The translations under genes and the position numbers were made by a program. From positions 48,966 through 112,965 of the forward strand of contig DFQY01000053.1 in NCBI GenBank assembly GCA_002378005.1: a stretch of DNA of 64,000 nucleotides, read 5' to 3'. The DNA is from Flavobacteriales bacterium UBA3477. GTDB taxonomy: Bacteria > Bacteroidota > Bacteroidia > Flavobacteriales > Schleiferiaceae. The notes beneath the pieces are model-generated. The model had not been told where the DNA came from. It was given only the letters and a program-made list of their open reading frames with translations, and searched no databases. Positions 25,575 through 33,721 of the stretch are shown piece after piece; within the stretch, counting starts at the first letter, position 1, and the number at the start of each line of letters is the position of its first letter.

Positions 25575-26840
25575 ATGAAACCGCTCGCAGAACAGCTTCG
25601 ACCACATACACTGGACCAATATTTGGGCCAAGAGCACCTTATAGGTCAAAATGGCGCGTTGCGTAAGAGTTTAGATATAGGACGTCTACCTTCTATAGTC
25701 CTGTGGGGACCACCAGGAGTTGGGAAAACAACGCTTGCCTTGCTCCTAGCAAAAGAACTAGAAGCACCACTTTATCAGCTTAGTGCAGTAAGCGCCGGCG
25801 TCAAAGATGTGCGTGAAGTACTCGCAGCAGCTGAAAAGAAGAGTCTTTTTGACAACAAGCGCCCTATCCTCTTCATCGATGAGATACATCGATTCAATAA
25901 AGGCCAACAGGATAGCCTATTGCATGCGGTTGAGCGCGGATGGATCACTCTCATAGGTGCCACAACGGAAAACCCATCGTTTGAAATGAATGCTGCTTTG
26001 CTTTCTCGAATGCAGGTGTATGTATTGAATTCGCATTCTAAAGAGGATCTGACCAAGATGATTGAGTTGGCTAATAAGACGGAGTATGCGACGCAAAAAG
26101 ACCTTAAGATTACCGCACATGACTTCTTGATTCGTCAAAGCATGGGCGATGCTCGAAAACTTTATAACCTAGTAGAGCTGTGTTTCCAGCAAGGACAACC
26201 TGGAGTTCCCATAGATGAGGAGTTTGCCCAAAATGTTCTAAGCAACGCACAAATCAGATATGACAAAGGTGGTGATGAACATTACAATGTCATTTCAGCA
26301 TTCATCAAATCCATTAGAGGCTCCGACCCACAAGCTGCAGTATACTACCTCGCTCGGATGATCGAAGGCGGTGAAGATGTGAAGTTTATCGCACGCAGAT
26401 TAATCATTTCAGCCGCGGAGGATATTGGCCTAGCCAACCCTAATGCTTTAATGCTCGCGAATGAAACCTTTAGTGCTGTTGAGCGCGTTGGCTGGCCAGA
26501 AAGCAGAATTATCTTAAGCCAGTGTGCGATCTATTTGGCCACTTCCCCAAAATCTAATAGTGCTTACACGGCCATTGGCAAGGCGCAAAAATTGGTTCAA
26601 CAAACAGGGAATCTCGAGGTACCAGATCACCTTAAAAATGCCTCTAGTGCGCTCGCCAAGGATTTGGGCCACGGTAAAGGCTATTTATACCCTCACGACC
26701 ACCCTGGAGGTTTCGTTTCTCAAGAATATTTACCAAAAGAGATTCAAGGAAGTGTGTTTTGGTCTCCTGCAGATAATCCCAAAGAGCAGCAGATTAGCGC
26801 TCAGCAAAAGGCGGTATGGAAAGATAAGTACGAAGCTTAA
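25575..26840 (+). CDS. rarA: Replication-associated recombination protein A (MgsA/RarA ATPase)
   Basis: A 421-residue AAA+ ATPase acting at stalled replication forks. Walker A GPPGVGKTTLA is at about 45-55 and Walker B ILFIDEIHRF follows. The family C-terminal MgsA region contains HYNVISAFIKSIRGSDPQAAVYYLAR and the tail HPGGFVSQEYLP. An imperfect -7 box TACTTTCG lies 4 nt before the ATG. The stop TAA shares the palindrome TTAA (26837-26840) with the stop of the convergent OmpA-family gene. Confidence 0.96.
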   Translation: MKPLAEQLRPHTLDQYLGQEHLIGQNGALRKSLDIGRLPSIVLWGPPGVGKTTLALLLAKELEAPLYQLSAVSAGVKDVREVLAAAEKKSLFDNKRPILFIDEIHRFNKGQQDSLLHAVERGWITLIGATTENPSFEMNAALLSRMQVYVLNSHSKEDLTKMIELANKTEYATQKDLKITAHDFLIRQSMGDARKLYNLVELCFQQGQPGVPIDEEFAQNVLSNAQIRYDKGGDEHYNVISAFIKSIRGSDPQAAVYYLARMIEGGEDVKFIARRLIISAAEDIGLANPNALMLANETFSAVERVGWPESRIILSQCAIYLATSPKSNSAYTAIGKAQKLVQQTGNLEVPDHLKNASSALAKDLGHGKGYLYPHDHPGGFVSQEYLPKEIQGSVFWSPADNPKEQQISAQQKAVWKDKYEA

Positions 26841-28759
26841 CGCAAGCGTACCTCTGTCCGTCGGTTGAGTGCTCTACCCTCTTCTGTGTCGTTAGAGGCC
26901 ACTGGTTCCTCCATGCCCCTGCCCTCTGAAATTAGTCTTTCTCTATCTATCCCATGGCCCACTAACCAATCTAAAACAGCTAAGGCTCTCGCTTCGCTCA
27001 AGTTTTGATTGTAGGACTTTGAACCTTGATTATCAGTATGGCCAACAATGGTCGCCTCTACGTTCGGGTTATCCTCGAGTAATTTCAATAATACATTCAA
27101 CTCTTTCTCGCTTTCTTTCAGTAAGAAGCTTTTGTCTAATTCAAATAAGATATTCCTCAATACGAACGAATTTCCACTGCTTATCGGAGACATTCTGAGT
27201 TTTGCAATGTTTGGTCCGTGGAGCGGTCCCGCGAAGTAATCTATTCGTGATATGGTAGTGGAATATGGAACATATCCCTTCTTATACGCCGTAACTCGAA
27301 TGGGCGACCCATCAGTCATTAACCTTACAGAGCCCGTATTTTCATTGCTTTGTCCATTGAAAAATTGGACACCGGCATCGTTATAGAGTTGCACGGAAGC
27401 ATTGCCAAGCGGAAAATCGGTCAGACTATCGTAAACGACAATATCGTAGTTAAACCTTGGCTCAGGTTGTAATTCGCTCGGCAGCTCAAAACGGAATAAG
27501 TCCAGCGAACTCATTTTCGAATAATTTGGAAGTATCTCAGTGCCACGATCAGAGGCTAGGTATCCAAAGGTGCCACTCTTATCTATTACCATTGAGAATT
27601 CATCGCCATAGCTGTTCAGCGGAAAGCCAAGATTCATCGCTTCTGACCACGTCGTATCGCTTAGGCGCTTGCTCATGAAGAAATCGGACCCGCCTAAAGA
27701 AGGACTGCGCTCTGACCTGAAATAAAGGGTATTTCCGTCAAAGTGAATGAATGGGCTACTTTCTTTCGAAGGTCCATTTATTTGATTTGGAAGGCGTTGC
27801 CCCTTGGACCAATTACCTTCTTCATCTTTAGTGGAGACAAAAATATCTGCATCTGGATCCATGCTATCACTGGCGCGAACAAAATAAATGGTTGTGCCGT
27901 CTGGCCCTAAGCTGGGTTGACTCTCCCACTGTCCAGTGTTTATTTTGCCAGGAAGAGGCTTAGGAGTTTCCCAGCCATAAATGGGATTCCAATTGCTATA
28001 GTAGAGGTCACAACTTCCTGCCCCATCCGGTCGATTACAAACCGTTAAAACCATGAAGGCACCGTCAGCGCTTATGCTCGAAGCCCCTTCATTCAATTGT
28101 GAATTTAAATTTCCATCTAGAGGAACACCATATCTATCTATTCCATCCAATGTGCCTTTAAATAGGTTTTCATCTGTAGGCTTAGACCCATCCACGAAAC
28201 GATGCGTGTATATCAAGAACTCATCACCTCCAGTTATTGTAGGGAAATACTCTAGTTGCTCGGTTGAAAAACTCAACTTCTCAATATTGTAATCGAAATC
28301 ACTTTGTTGGAATTTGATGTATTGATCACGCGTGAATTTTAGATTATCCAATTCCTGCAGTGCCAATTCGTATCGCTCTTTTGAAAGCCTGGCACGATTT
28401 AAATATTGCTCCATGTTAGCGATACTCTCTTCCCAATGGAATTGGTATTTGTAAACGATGCTCTTCTTTAAGAATACACTTGATAATGGTTGAATACTTA
28501 AGGCTTCGTTGTAATAGGACAGTGCCTCAGTGTACGAACCCTGTCTGAACATGTAGTCACCTGCATAGACAAAAGGCTGATAGTAAGTCCCCTTGCCTTT
28601 CTTCATGCTTTTCTGCAAGTGCTTCCAGCCTTGTTCTGTTTGTCCATTGCGAAAAGCTTCTTGTGCATTATTAAGGCTGTTTATGGCCGACTTGGGCTGA
28701 GCAAATGTGGATAAGCTCAGAAAAAGTAGTAGCGCAATTGCATGATAAAATCGGACCAT
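26837..28759 (-). CDS. OmpA-family protein with TPR, beta-propeller and CRD domains (PorE-like)
   Basis: A 640-residue exported protein starting at the ATG at 28759 (MVRFYHAIALLLFLSLSTFA). Domain order: TPR-like helices (about 20-140), a PD40/WD40-type propeller with repeated SADG/GPDG blades (about 160-420), a carboxypeptidase-regulatory-like domain (about 440-520) and a C-terminal OmpA peptidoglycan-binding domain with VGHTDNQGSKSYNQNLSEARA and NRRTEVRLR. This is the layout of PorE, the peptidoglycan anchor of the type IX secretion machine, but PorE is a lipoprotein and here the signal peptide lacks a lipobox cysteine. It is probably one of several paralogues. The stop shares TTAA with rarA. 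Confidence 0.85.
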   Translation of the reverse strand: MVRFYHAIALLLFLSLSTFAQPKSAINSLNNAQEAFRNGQTEQGWKHLQKSMKKGKGTYYQPFVYAGDYMFRQGSYTEALSYYNEALSIQPLSSVFLKKSIVYKYQFHWEESIANMEQYLNRARLSKERYELALQELDNLKFTRDQYIKFQQSDFDYNIEKLSFSTEQLEYFPTITGGDEFLIYTHRFVDGSKPTDENLFKGTLDGIDRYGVPLDGNLNSQLNEGASSISADGAFMVLTVCNRPDGAGSCDLYYSNWNPIYGWETPKPLPGKINTGQWESQPSLGPDGTTIYFVRASDSMDPDADIFVSTKDEEGNWSKGQRLPNQINGPSKESSPFIHFDGNTLYFRSERSPSLGGSDFFMSKRLSDTTWSEAMNLGFPLNSYGDEFSMVIDKSGTFGYLASDRGTEILPNYSKMSSLDLFRFELPSELQPEPRFNYDIVVYDSLTDFPLGNASVQLYNDAGVQFFNGQSNENTGSVRLMTDGSPIRVTAYKKGYVPYSTTISRIDYFAGPLHGPNIAKLRMSPISSGNSFVLRNILFELDKSFLLKESEKELNVLLKLLEDNPNVEATIVGHTDNQGSKSYNQNLSEARALAVLDWLVGHGIDRERLISEGRGMEEPVASNDTEEGRALNRRTEVRLR

Positions 28760-28800
28760 TAGAAGTACATTTGAAGTTCTACGAAGATATCTCATACCCA

Positions 28801-29328
28801 TTGAAAACGACGAGAATTGCCATTACGGGGTCTCCTGCCACAGGGAAAACTACGTTAAGCATTGCATTAGAGCAACATGGCTACCCTGTTTTCCACGAAC
28901 AAGCTCGCGAAATCATTCAAAATTCATTGGACGAAGAGTCGGATTTGGTGCCTTGGAATGACCTTTTGGGCTTTACTCAACTCGTCTGGGACCTACGCAA
29001 TGAGCAGTACCACAATGCATTGTTAGAAAAAATTAATTTTTACGACCGCACTAATGTGGATGCCTACGCGTACCTTAATAAGGGAAACGCAGAACTTTCT
29101 GAGGATTGGAAGGCAGATTTACAGGAAATGCGATTTGAAAAAGTCTTTTTCCTACCAGTATGGCCAGAGATTCATAGTCTTGATAAGCAGCGCATGGAAA
29201 CACTTGAGGAGTGCTATGAAGTAGAAGAACACTTGAAGGTAGCTTATAAGGAATTGGGATATGAGTATATTGAAGTTCCTCCTGACTCAGTAGAAGAACG
29301 CGTTGCCTTTATTTTGGCACGTTTATGA
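28801..29328 (+). CDS. P-loop ATPase/kinase, NadR/AAA_28-like
   Basis: A cytoplasmic nucleotide-binding protein of about 175 residues. Walker A GSPATGKTT begins near residue 8, followed by a helical core with HEQAREIIQ and YDRTNVDAYAYL, as in AAA_28/NadR-type small kinases. The substrate is unknown. The start is uncertain: in-frame TTG codons at 28801 (MKTTRIAITG) and 28771, and an ATG at 28705, are possible; the two upstream ones overlap the signal-peptide codons of the divergent OmpA-family gene. The end overlaps recQ by 4 bp, so coupling is likely. Confidence 0.75.
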   Translation: MKTTRIAITGSPATGKTTLSIALEQHGYPVFHEQAREIIQNSLDEESDLVPWNDLLGFTQLVWDLRNEQYHNALLEKINFYDRTNVDAYAYLNKGNAELSEDWKADLQEMRFEKVFFLPVWPEIHSLDKQRMETLEECYEVEEHLKVAYKELGYEYIEVPPDSVEERVAFILARL

Positions 29329-31124
29329 TCCTTCAACAGGCAAAAGAAATACTGAAACAATATTGGGGCTATCCTGATTTTCGCGGGTTACAGGGAGATA
29401 TTATTTCTTCCGTTCTCTCGGGCAAGCACACTGTAGGGTTGCTCCCTACCGGTGGCGGAAAATCCATTTGCTATCAAGTTCCGGCATTAGCTCTTGAAGG
29501 TGTTACTATTGTTATAAGTCCCCTCTTGGCTTTAATGCAAGACCAATTACACGGGCTCACCAAGAGAAATATTAAAGCTTATCAATTCACTGGCTCATAC
29601 TCCCCGAGGCAATTAGACGAGGCCTTTAGGAATATCAAATACGGAGGATATAAATTAGTCTTTCTTGCCCCTGAAAGGTTGTCAAATACGTTGTTCCTGG
29701 AATATCTGCAGAATGCGGAGGTCAGTTTAATCGCTATTGACGAAGCACATTGTATTTCGCAATGGGGGTTTGATTTTCGCCCTTCATACCTAAATGTGCA
29801 CCTACTCCGTGAACGATTCCCAAATATCCCAGTTTTGGCACTAACAGCATCAGCGACGAATAGGGTTAAAAAGGATTTAGCCGAGCAACTACAAATCCCT
29901 GATGCAGCAATCTTTGAGGGCAGTGTGCGACGGAATAACCTACAACTAGAAAAAAGACTTACTCCCAACAAGGACAAACAGCTATTAAGGTTATTAGGGC
30001 GCTTGACCGGTACGGGAATCATTTATGCGAAGACCCGATCTAGTTGTGAATCCATTAGTCATTACATCAATGAAAATGGACTACACTCCACATTCTTTCA
30101 CGCTGGTTTGGATTTAAAGGAGAAGAACGAACGTCAGGAACGTTGGCTCGACAATAAAGTCCCGATAATGGTCAGTACTACTGCATTTGGAATGGGTATA
30201 GATAAAGCGGATGTGATGTGGGTCATACATTGGGATACGCCTGATACCATAGAAGGATATTATCAAGAGGTGGGGCGTGGTGGTCGGGGAGGACAATTAT
30301 CCCAAGCATATCTTTTATACAACCAGCAAGATTTTACACGCATTACTAAGGGTATTACAGATTTACCTAAACCAGAAGAGGTAGAGGCCTTCTATCATAA
30401 GATCTGTAGCCATTTTCAAATAGCCGTAGGGACAGGCCAAGACCATCAAGAAAACTTTTCTTTGGTCAACCTGGCCGCTAGGCTAGAACTCCCTATCCCA
30501 CAATTATTGACTTATATCAAGTTGCTGCAACAACGAGGTATGTGGCAATTTATAGAAAGTAATCAACTCTATCCTGAGTTACTTTTTTTAACCCGACCGG
30601 AACATTGGTCTGGATTACCTGAGGACGATCATCAAAACTTGATACAATTGTTCCGTTTATACAGTCACGCGGCCCAACACTCTACGAGAATACAGTTAGA
30701 TGCTGTAGCCCCTATGCTGCACAAGACCGTTAAAGATCTCGACCAGTGGCTGAATCGAATGCATCAAAAAGGATTGATTCAATATAGGGCCGAACAAAAC
30801 CAATGTGCCCTACTCTTTTTAGAGAACCGCATAGACAAGCGATATTTCAAATTGTCCAAATCCTTCGTAGAATCTTGGATTACCAGCAAAAAAGAGCGAT
30901 CACAAGCTATTCTCGAGTTTCTCGCTTCTGAAGAGTGTTTAGCCAACGTTGTTGAGCGTTACTTTGGCCAAACACCCCGAGAAGCTTGTGGTATTTGTAG
31001 CAATTGCACGCTAAATCACTATCCCGATGGGGAAACAATTCAAGCCATGCTCAAAGACGGACTGAGTTTTGACGATATTTGGTTCGATTTAAATTGTCCT
31101 CCTGATGCCTTACGACAACATTAG
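29325..31124 (+). CDS. RecQ-family ATP-dependent DNA helicase with C-terminal zinc cluster
   Basis: A 599-residue 3'-5' DNA helicase. Helicase motifs: LLPTGGGKSICYQ (Walker A), AIDEAHCISQWGFDFRP (DEAH and aromatic-rich loop), VSTTAFGMGIDKADV and the arginine-finger region EVGRGGRGG. Residues ~360-525 look like winged-helix modules. The four zinc cysteines are C538, C555, C558 and C561 (Cx16Cx2Cx2C), located after rather than before the winged-helix region of E. coli RecQ. There is no HRDC domain. The start overlaps the preceding gene (ATGA) and the end overlaps fmt by 20 bp. Confidence 0.92.
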   Translation: MILQQAKEILKQYWGYPDFRGLQGDIISSVLSGKHTVGLLPTGGGKSICYQVPALALEGVTIVISPLLALMQDQLHGLTKRNIKAYQFTGSYSPRQLDEAFRNIKYGGYKLVFLAPERLSNTLFLEYLQNAEVSLIAIDEAHCISQWGFDFRPSYLNVHLLRERFPNIPVLALTASATNRVKKDLAEQLQIPDAAIFEGSVRRNNLQLEKRLTPNKDKQLLRLLGRLTGTGIIYAKTRSSCESISHYINENGLHSTFFHAGLDLKEKNERQERWLDNKVPIMVSTTAFGMGIDKADVMWVIHWDTPDTIEGYYQEVGRGGRGGQLSQAYLLYNQQDFTRITKGITDLPKPEEVEAFYHKICSHFQIAVGTGQDHQENFSLVNLAARLELPIPQLLTYIKLLQQRGMWQFIESNQLYPELLFLTRPEHWSGLPEDDHQNLIQLFRLYSHAAQHSTRIQLDAVAPMLHKTVKDLDQWLNRMHQKGLIQYRAEQNQCALLFLENRIDKRYFKLSKSFVESWITSKKERSQAILEFLASEECLANVVERYFGQTPREACGICSNCTLNHYPDGETIQAMLKDGLSFDDIWFDLNCPPDALRQH

Positions 31125-32037
31125 TATAGTATACATGGGTACACCTGAATTTGCTGTACCTCCACTCCAAGCATTGGCAAATGCCGGATATGATGTTAAG
31201 GCCGTTGTTACGGTGGCAGATAAGCCTTCCGGACGTGGGAGAAAGCTACAACCCAGTGCTGTTAAAAAAGCTTCATTAGATCTAGGCATTCCGGTTTTGC
31301 AGCCATCTTCGTTAAAAGATGAAGGTTTTCTAGAGGAATTGGATGCACTTCAGGCAGATCTCTTTGTTGTAGTTGCCTTCCGTATGCTACCAAAAGAAGT
31401 TTGGGGCAAACCTAGACTAGGGACCTTCAATCTCCACGGATCATTATTGCCTCAACTCAGAGGTGCCGCCCCTATTCACTGGGCGGTAATTAATGGACTG
31501 AAAGAGACGGGACTCACCACGTTCCTCATCGACGAGCAAATTGATACTGGGAATATCCTGTTGCAGGAAAAGTTAACTATTCCACCTCATTGGACCACAG
31601 GTACATTGCACGATGCTTTACTACCTGTAGGCGCACAATTAGTTGTAGATACCGTCAATGGTCTTATTGAGGGTTCTTTATCTCCTCAATCTCAAAATGA
31701 TGAGGACGCCTCTCATGCTCCTAAATTAACGAAGGACAATACTCGCCTAGATTTTATGCTTACCCCTGCTTCACTTGTTCAGCTGATAAAAGGATTGAGT
31801 CCCTTCCCCTCGGCATACTATGGAGAATTTAAGTTCCTAGATGCAGCCATGTGTGAAAAACAGAATTCATCTGTTGATCCAATTTTAAGGGTTAGAAATA
31901 AGCAACTTTACCTAGATTATATGCTTGGTAGTATTGAAATCACTCAAATTAAAGCTGCAGGAAAGCGCGCCATGTCAAGCTCAGACTACATTAACGGCTT
32001 AAATTGCGCCCAAATACCACTTAAAAAGCCTGTTTAA
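31105..32037 (+). CDS. fmt: Methionyl-tRNA formyltransferase
   Basis: Formylates the initiator Met-tRNA using 10-formyl-THF. The 310-residue protein opens with YMGTPEFAVPPLQ. The catalytic region is FNLHGSLLPQLRGAAPIHW, with the IDTGNIL motif following, and the C-terminal domain binds tRNA. The start overlaps the recQ end by 20 bp. FolD, which supplies formyl-THF, is in the minus-strand operon at 40709-41587. No clear terminator follows; the next gene (HU) has its own promoter. Confidence 0.96.
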   Translation: MPYDNISIVYMGTPEFAVPPLQALANAGYDVKAVVTVADKPSGRGRKLQPSAVKKASLDLGIPVLQPSSLKDEGFLEELDALQADLFVVVAFRMLPKEVWGKPRLGTFNLHGSLLPQLRGAAPIHWAVINGLKETGLTTFLIDEQIDTGNILLQEKLTIPPHWTTGTLHDALLPVGAQLVVDTVNGLIEGSLSPQSQNDEDASHAPKLTKDNTRLDFMLTPASLVQLIKGLSPFPSAYYGEFKFLDAAMCEKQNSSVDPILRVRNKQLYLDYMLGSIEITQIKAAGKRAMSSSDYINGLNCAQIPLKKPV

Positions 32038-32112
32038 AAAGGTAAAATCACCCCTTTTTGTGAATAAATACCATTAGTTATTAACTTTTTTTACCTGAAG
32101 GCCCGAAAACAC

Positions 32113-32142
32113 TTGCATGGAAGTAATTTTCATCTATATTTG
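32113..32142 (+). promoter_or_regulatory. Promoter of the HU gene
   Basis: TTG (32113-32115), 19-nt spacer and TATATTTG (32135-32142) match the Bacteroidota consensus exactly. The expected start is ~40 nt before the ATG, leaving an A/T-rich leader, as is typical of strongly expressed flavobacterial genes. Confidence 0.8.
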
Positions 32143-32185
32143 GTAAGCATTCGTTTAAAAAAGTATTAATTAAAATTTAATTGCA

Positions 32186-32455
32186 ATGAACAAAGCACAA
32201 TTGATCGACGCAATGGCAGCAGACGCTGGCATCTCTAAAGCACAAGCTAAAGCAGCTTTAGATTCTTTCACTGGTAAAGTGGGTTCTACCCTTTCAGGTG
32301 GTGGCCGTGTATCACTAGTTGGTTTCGGTTCTTTCTCTGTTTCTGAGCGCGCAGCTCGTGACGGTCGTAACCCACAAACTGGTGCAGTTATCAAAATCGC
32401 TGCTAAGAAAGTAGCTAAGTTTAAAGCTGGTGCTGACCTAAACGGTAAGCTCTAA
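32186..32455 (+). CDS. HU-family DNA-binding protein
   Basis: An 89-residue histone-like protein that bends and compacts DNA as a dimer. The sequence MNKAQLIDAMA, the GFGSFSVSERAARDGRNPQTG beta-arm region and the basic C-terminal KKVAKFKAGADL are standard for HU. Its length and strong promoter match a highly expressed nucleoid protein. It is a single-gene unit, with a promoter at 32113-32142 and a terminator at 32481-32507. Confidence 0.97.
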   Translation: MNKAQLIDAMAADAGISKAQAKAALDSFTGKVGSTLSGGGRVSLVGFGSFSVSERAARDGRNPQTGAVIKIAAKKVAKFKAGADLNGKL

Positions 32456-32480
32456 TAGCCTGAACTTATTAGATACAAAG

Positions 32481-32507
32481 AAGCCCTCCTCGGAGGGCTT
32501 TTTTTAT
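32481..32507 (+). terminator. Intrinsic terminator of the HU gene
   Basis: An AAGCCCTC / GAGGGCTT stem with a CTCG loop is followed by a run of T (32499-32505). It may also act weakly on the convergent pdxH transcript. Confidence 0.85.
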
Positions 32508-32516
32508 GTGCTTATC

Positions 32517-33155
32517 TTAAGGTTGTAATCTACGAATGGTCCATTCGGATCTTTCAAGCGTATACACTATTCGATCGTGGAGTCTCCCCTCTCTTCCTTG
32601 CCAAAATTCAAATGATAGAGGTTGAATGGCAAATCCACCCCAATTTTCCGGCATTGGAACAGTACTACCTTCCGGGTATTCCATTTGAAACTCTGAGAAT
32701 TTGGACTCCAGGGCGGCTCTGCTCTCAATGGGTTGACTTTGTTCTGAAGCAGCTGCGCCTATTTGACTTGAGTATGGGCGGGTAGCGAAATATGCCTCAC
32801 TTTTCTCTTTCGAAATTTTAACCACCTTACCTTGAATACGTACTTGACGTTCTTGTTCTCTCCAGAAAAAGAGTGCACTCACCACTGGATTATTCAACAA
32901 GTCTTGCCCCTTGGCACTTCCGTAATTCGTAAAAAAGATCAATTCATTGTTTTCCACTGCCTTTAGTAGTACAATTCTATTGCTTGGAAACCCTTGAGAA
33001 TCTACTGTAGCAATGGCCATGGCATTAGAATCTTTGATGCGCAGTTCTGCATAACTCTGATACCAATGCTGAAATTGATCGAAGGGATTGCTTTCTAAAT
33101 TAGATTCTAATAATGAATCAAACTTGTAGCTTTCTCTTATGTTGTGTAAATCCAT
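32517..33155 (-). CDS. pdxH: Pyridoxamine 5'-phosphate oxidase
   Basis: A 212-residue FMN enzyme that oxidises pyridoxine or pyridoxamine phosphate to pyridoxal phosphate. Motifs: SNRIVLLKAVENNELIFFTNY (FMN binding), VRIQGKVVKIS, YFATRPYSSQIGAAAS, and the C-terminal W..RRLQP tail that binds PLP. The length is typical. It is divergent from yqgE across a 17-bp gap that has a symmetric promoter-like element exactly at its centre. Confidence 0.96.
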   Translation of the reverse strand: MDLHNIRESYKFDSLLESNLESNPFDQFQHWYQSYAELRIKDSNAMAIATVDSQGFPSNRIVLLKAVENNELIFFTNYGSAKGQDLLNNPVVSALFFWREQERQVRIQGKVVKISKEKSEAYFATRPYSSQIGAAASEQSQPIESRAALESKFSEFQMEYPEGSTVPMPENWGGFAIQPLSFEFWQGREGRLHDRIVYTLERSEWTIRRLQP

Positions 33156-33159
33156 ATGT

Positions 33160-33168
33160 CTAAATTAG
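33160..33168. promoter_or_regulatory. Symmetric -7-like element centred in the pdxH/yqgE gap
   Basis: CTAAATTAG is a perfect 9-nt palindrome around base 33164, which is exactly the middle of the 17-bp gap (33156-33172). Each strand reads TAnnTTAG, one base off TAnnTTTG, ending 4 nt before the respective ATG. The simplest reading is one shared bidirectional start element giving two leaderless mRNAs; a regulator site is the alternative. Confidence 0.45.
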
Positions 33169-33172
33169 TGTA

Positions 33173-33721
33173 ATGCATTGGAACAATCAGCCTGCTAAAG
33201 GAACACTTCTCATTTCTAAACCACTCATTGGCGATGGCTTTTTTGAGAAAAGTGTGGTGTACCTCACTGAACATAACGATGAAGGCACCTTAGGGTTTAC
33301 CTTGAATAAAGAAAGTAATCTGTTGGTGAAAGATTTAGTGGACGATTTCGAACGAGATAATGCGCTAATGTTCGGTGGACCGGTCGAACAAGATGCTCTT
33401 TTCTACCTACATGCTGAAGAGCGTATACCCAACAGTGCACCTGTGGGCAATGGCTTGTTTTTAGGAGGTGATTTTGAAGTATTCCAAAAGTTGATACAAG
33501 AGGATCCAAAAACCCCCTTCAAAGCATTCTTAGGATATAGTGGTTGGTCTCCGGGCCAATTAGAAGATGAAATATCCGATGGTACCTGGGTAGTTCTTCA
33601 TCCCCCCTTTGAGACTGATATATTGACATTGTCTAAAGATGCATGGCGAAACTACATGCACACTCTTGGTGGGGAATACCGCATTTGGGCCAATGCCCCG
33701 GAAGATCCTTGGGTGAATTAA
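33173..33721 (+). CDS. YqgE/AlgH family protein
   Basis: A 182-residue protein of the UPF0301 (YqgE/AlgH) family. Typical segments: KGTLLISKPLIGDGFFEKSVVYL at the N-terminus (shown here in part), GTLGFTLNK, FGGPVEQDAL and YSGWSPGQLEDEI. The biochemical role is not established. It is divergent from pdxH. Its stop TAA shares the palindrome TTAA (33718-33721) with the stop of the convergent aminotransferase. Confidence 0.93.
   Translation: MHWNNQPAKGTLLISKPLIGDGFFEKSVVYLTEHNDEGTLGFTLNKESNLLVKDLVDDFERDNALMFGGPVEQDALFYLHAEERIPNSAPVGNGLFLGGDFEVFQKLIQEDPKTPFKAFLGYSGWSPGQLEDEISDGTWVVLHPPFETDILTLSKDAWRNYMHTLGGEYRIWANAPEDPWVN

Noticed and set aside
32035..32057. AAAAAGG/CCTTTTT stem after fmt as a terminator
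   Set aside because: A/T-rich stem with large loop and no distinct T tract beyond the stem; not convincing.
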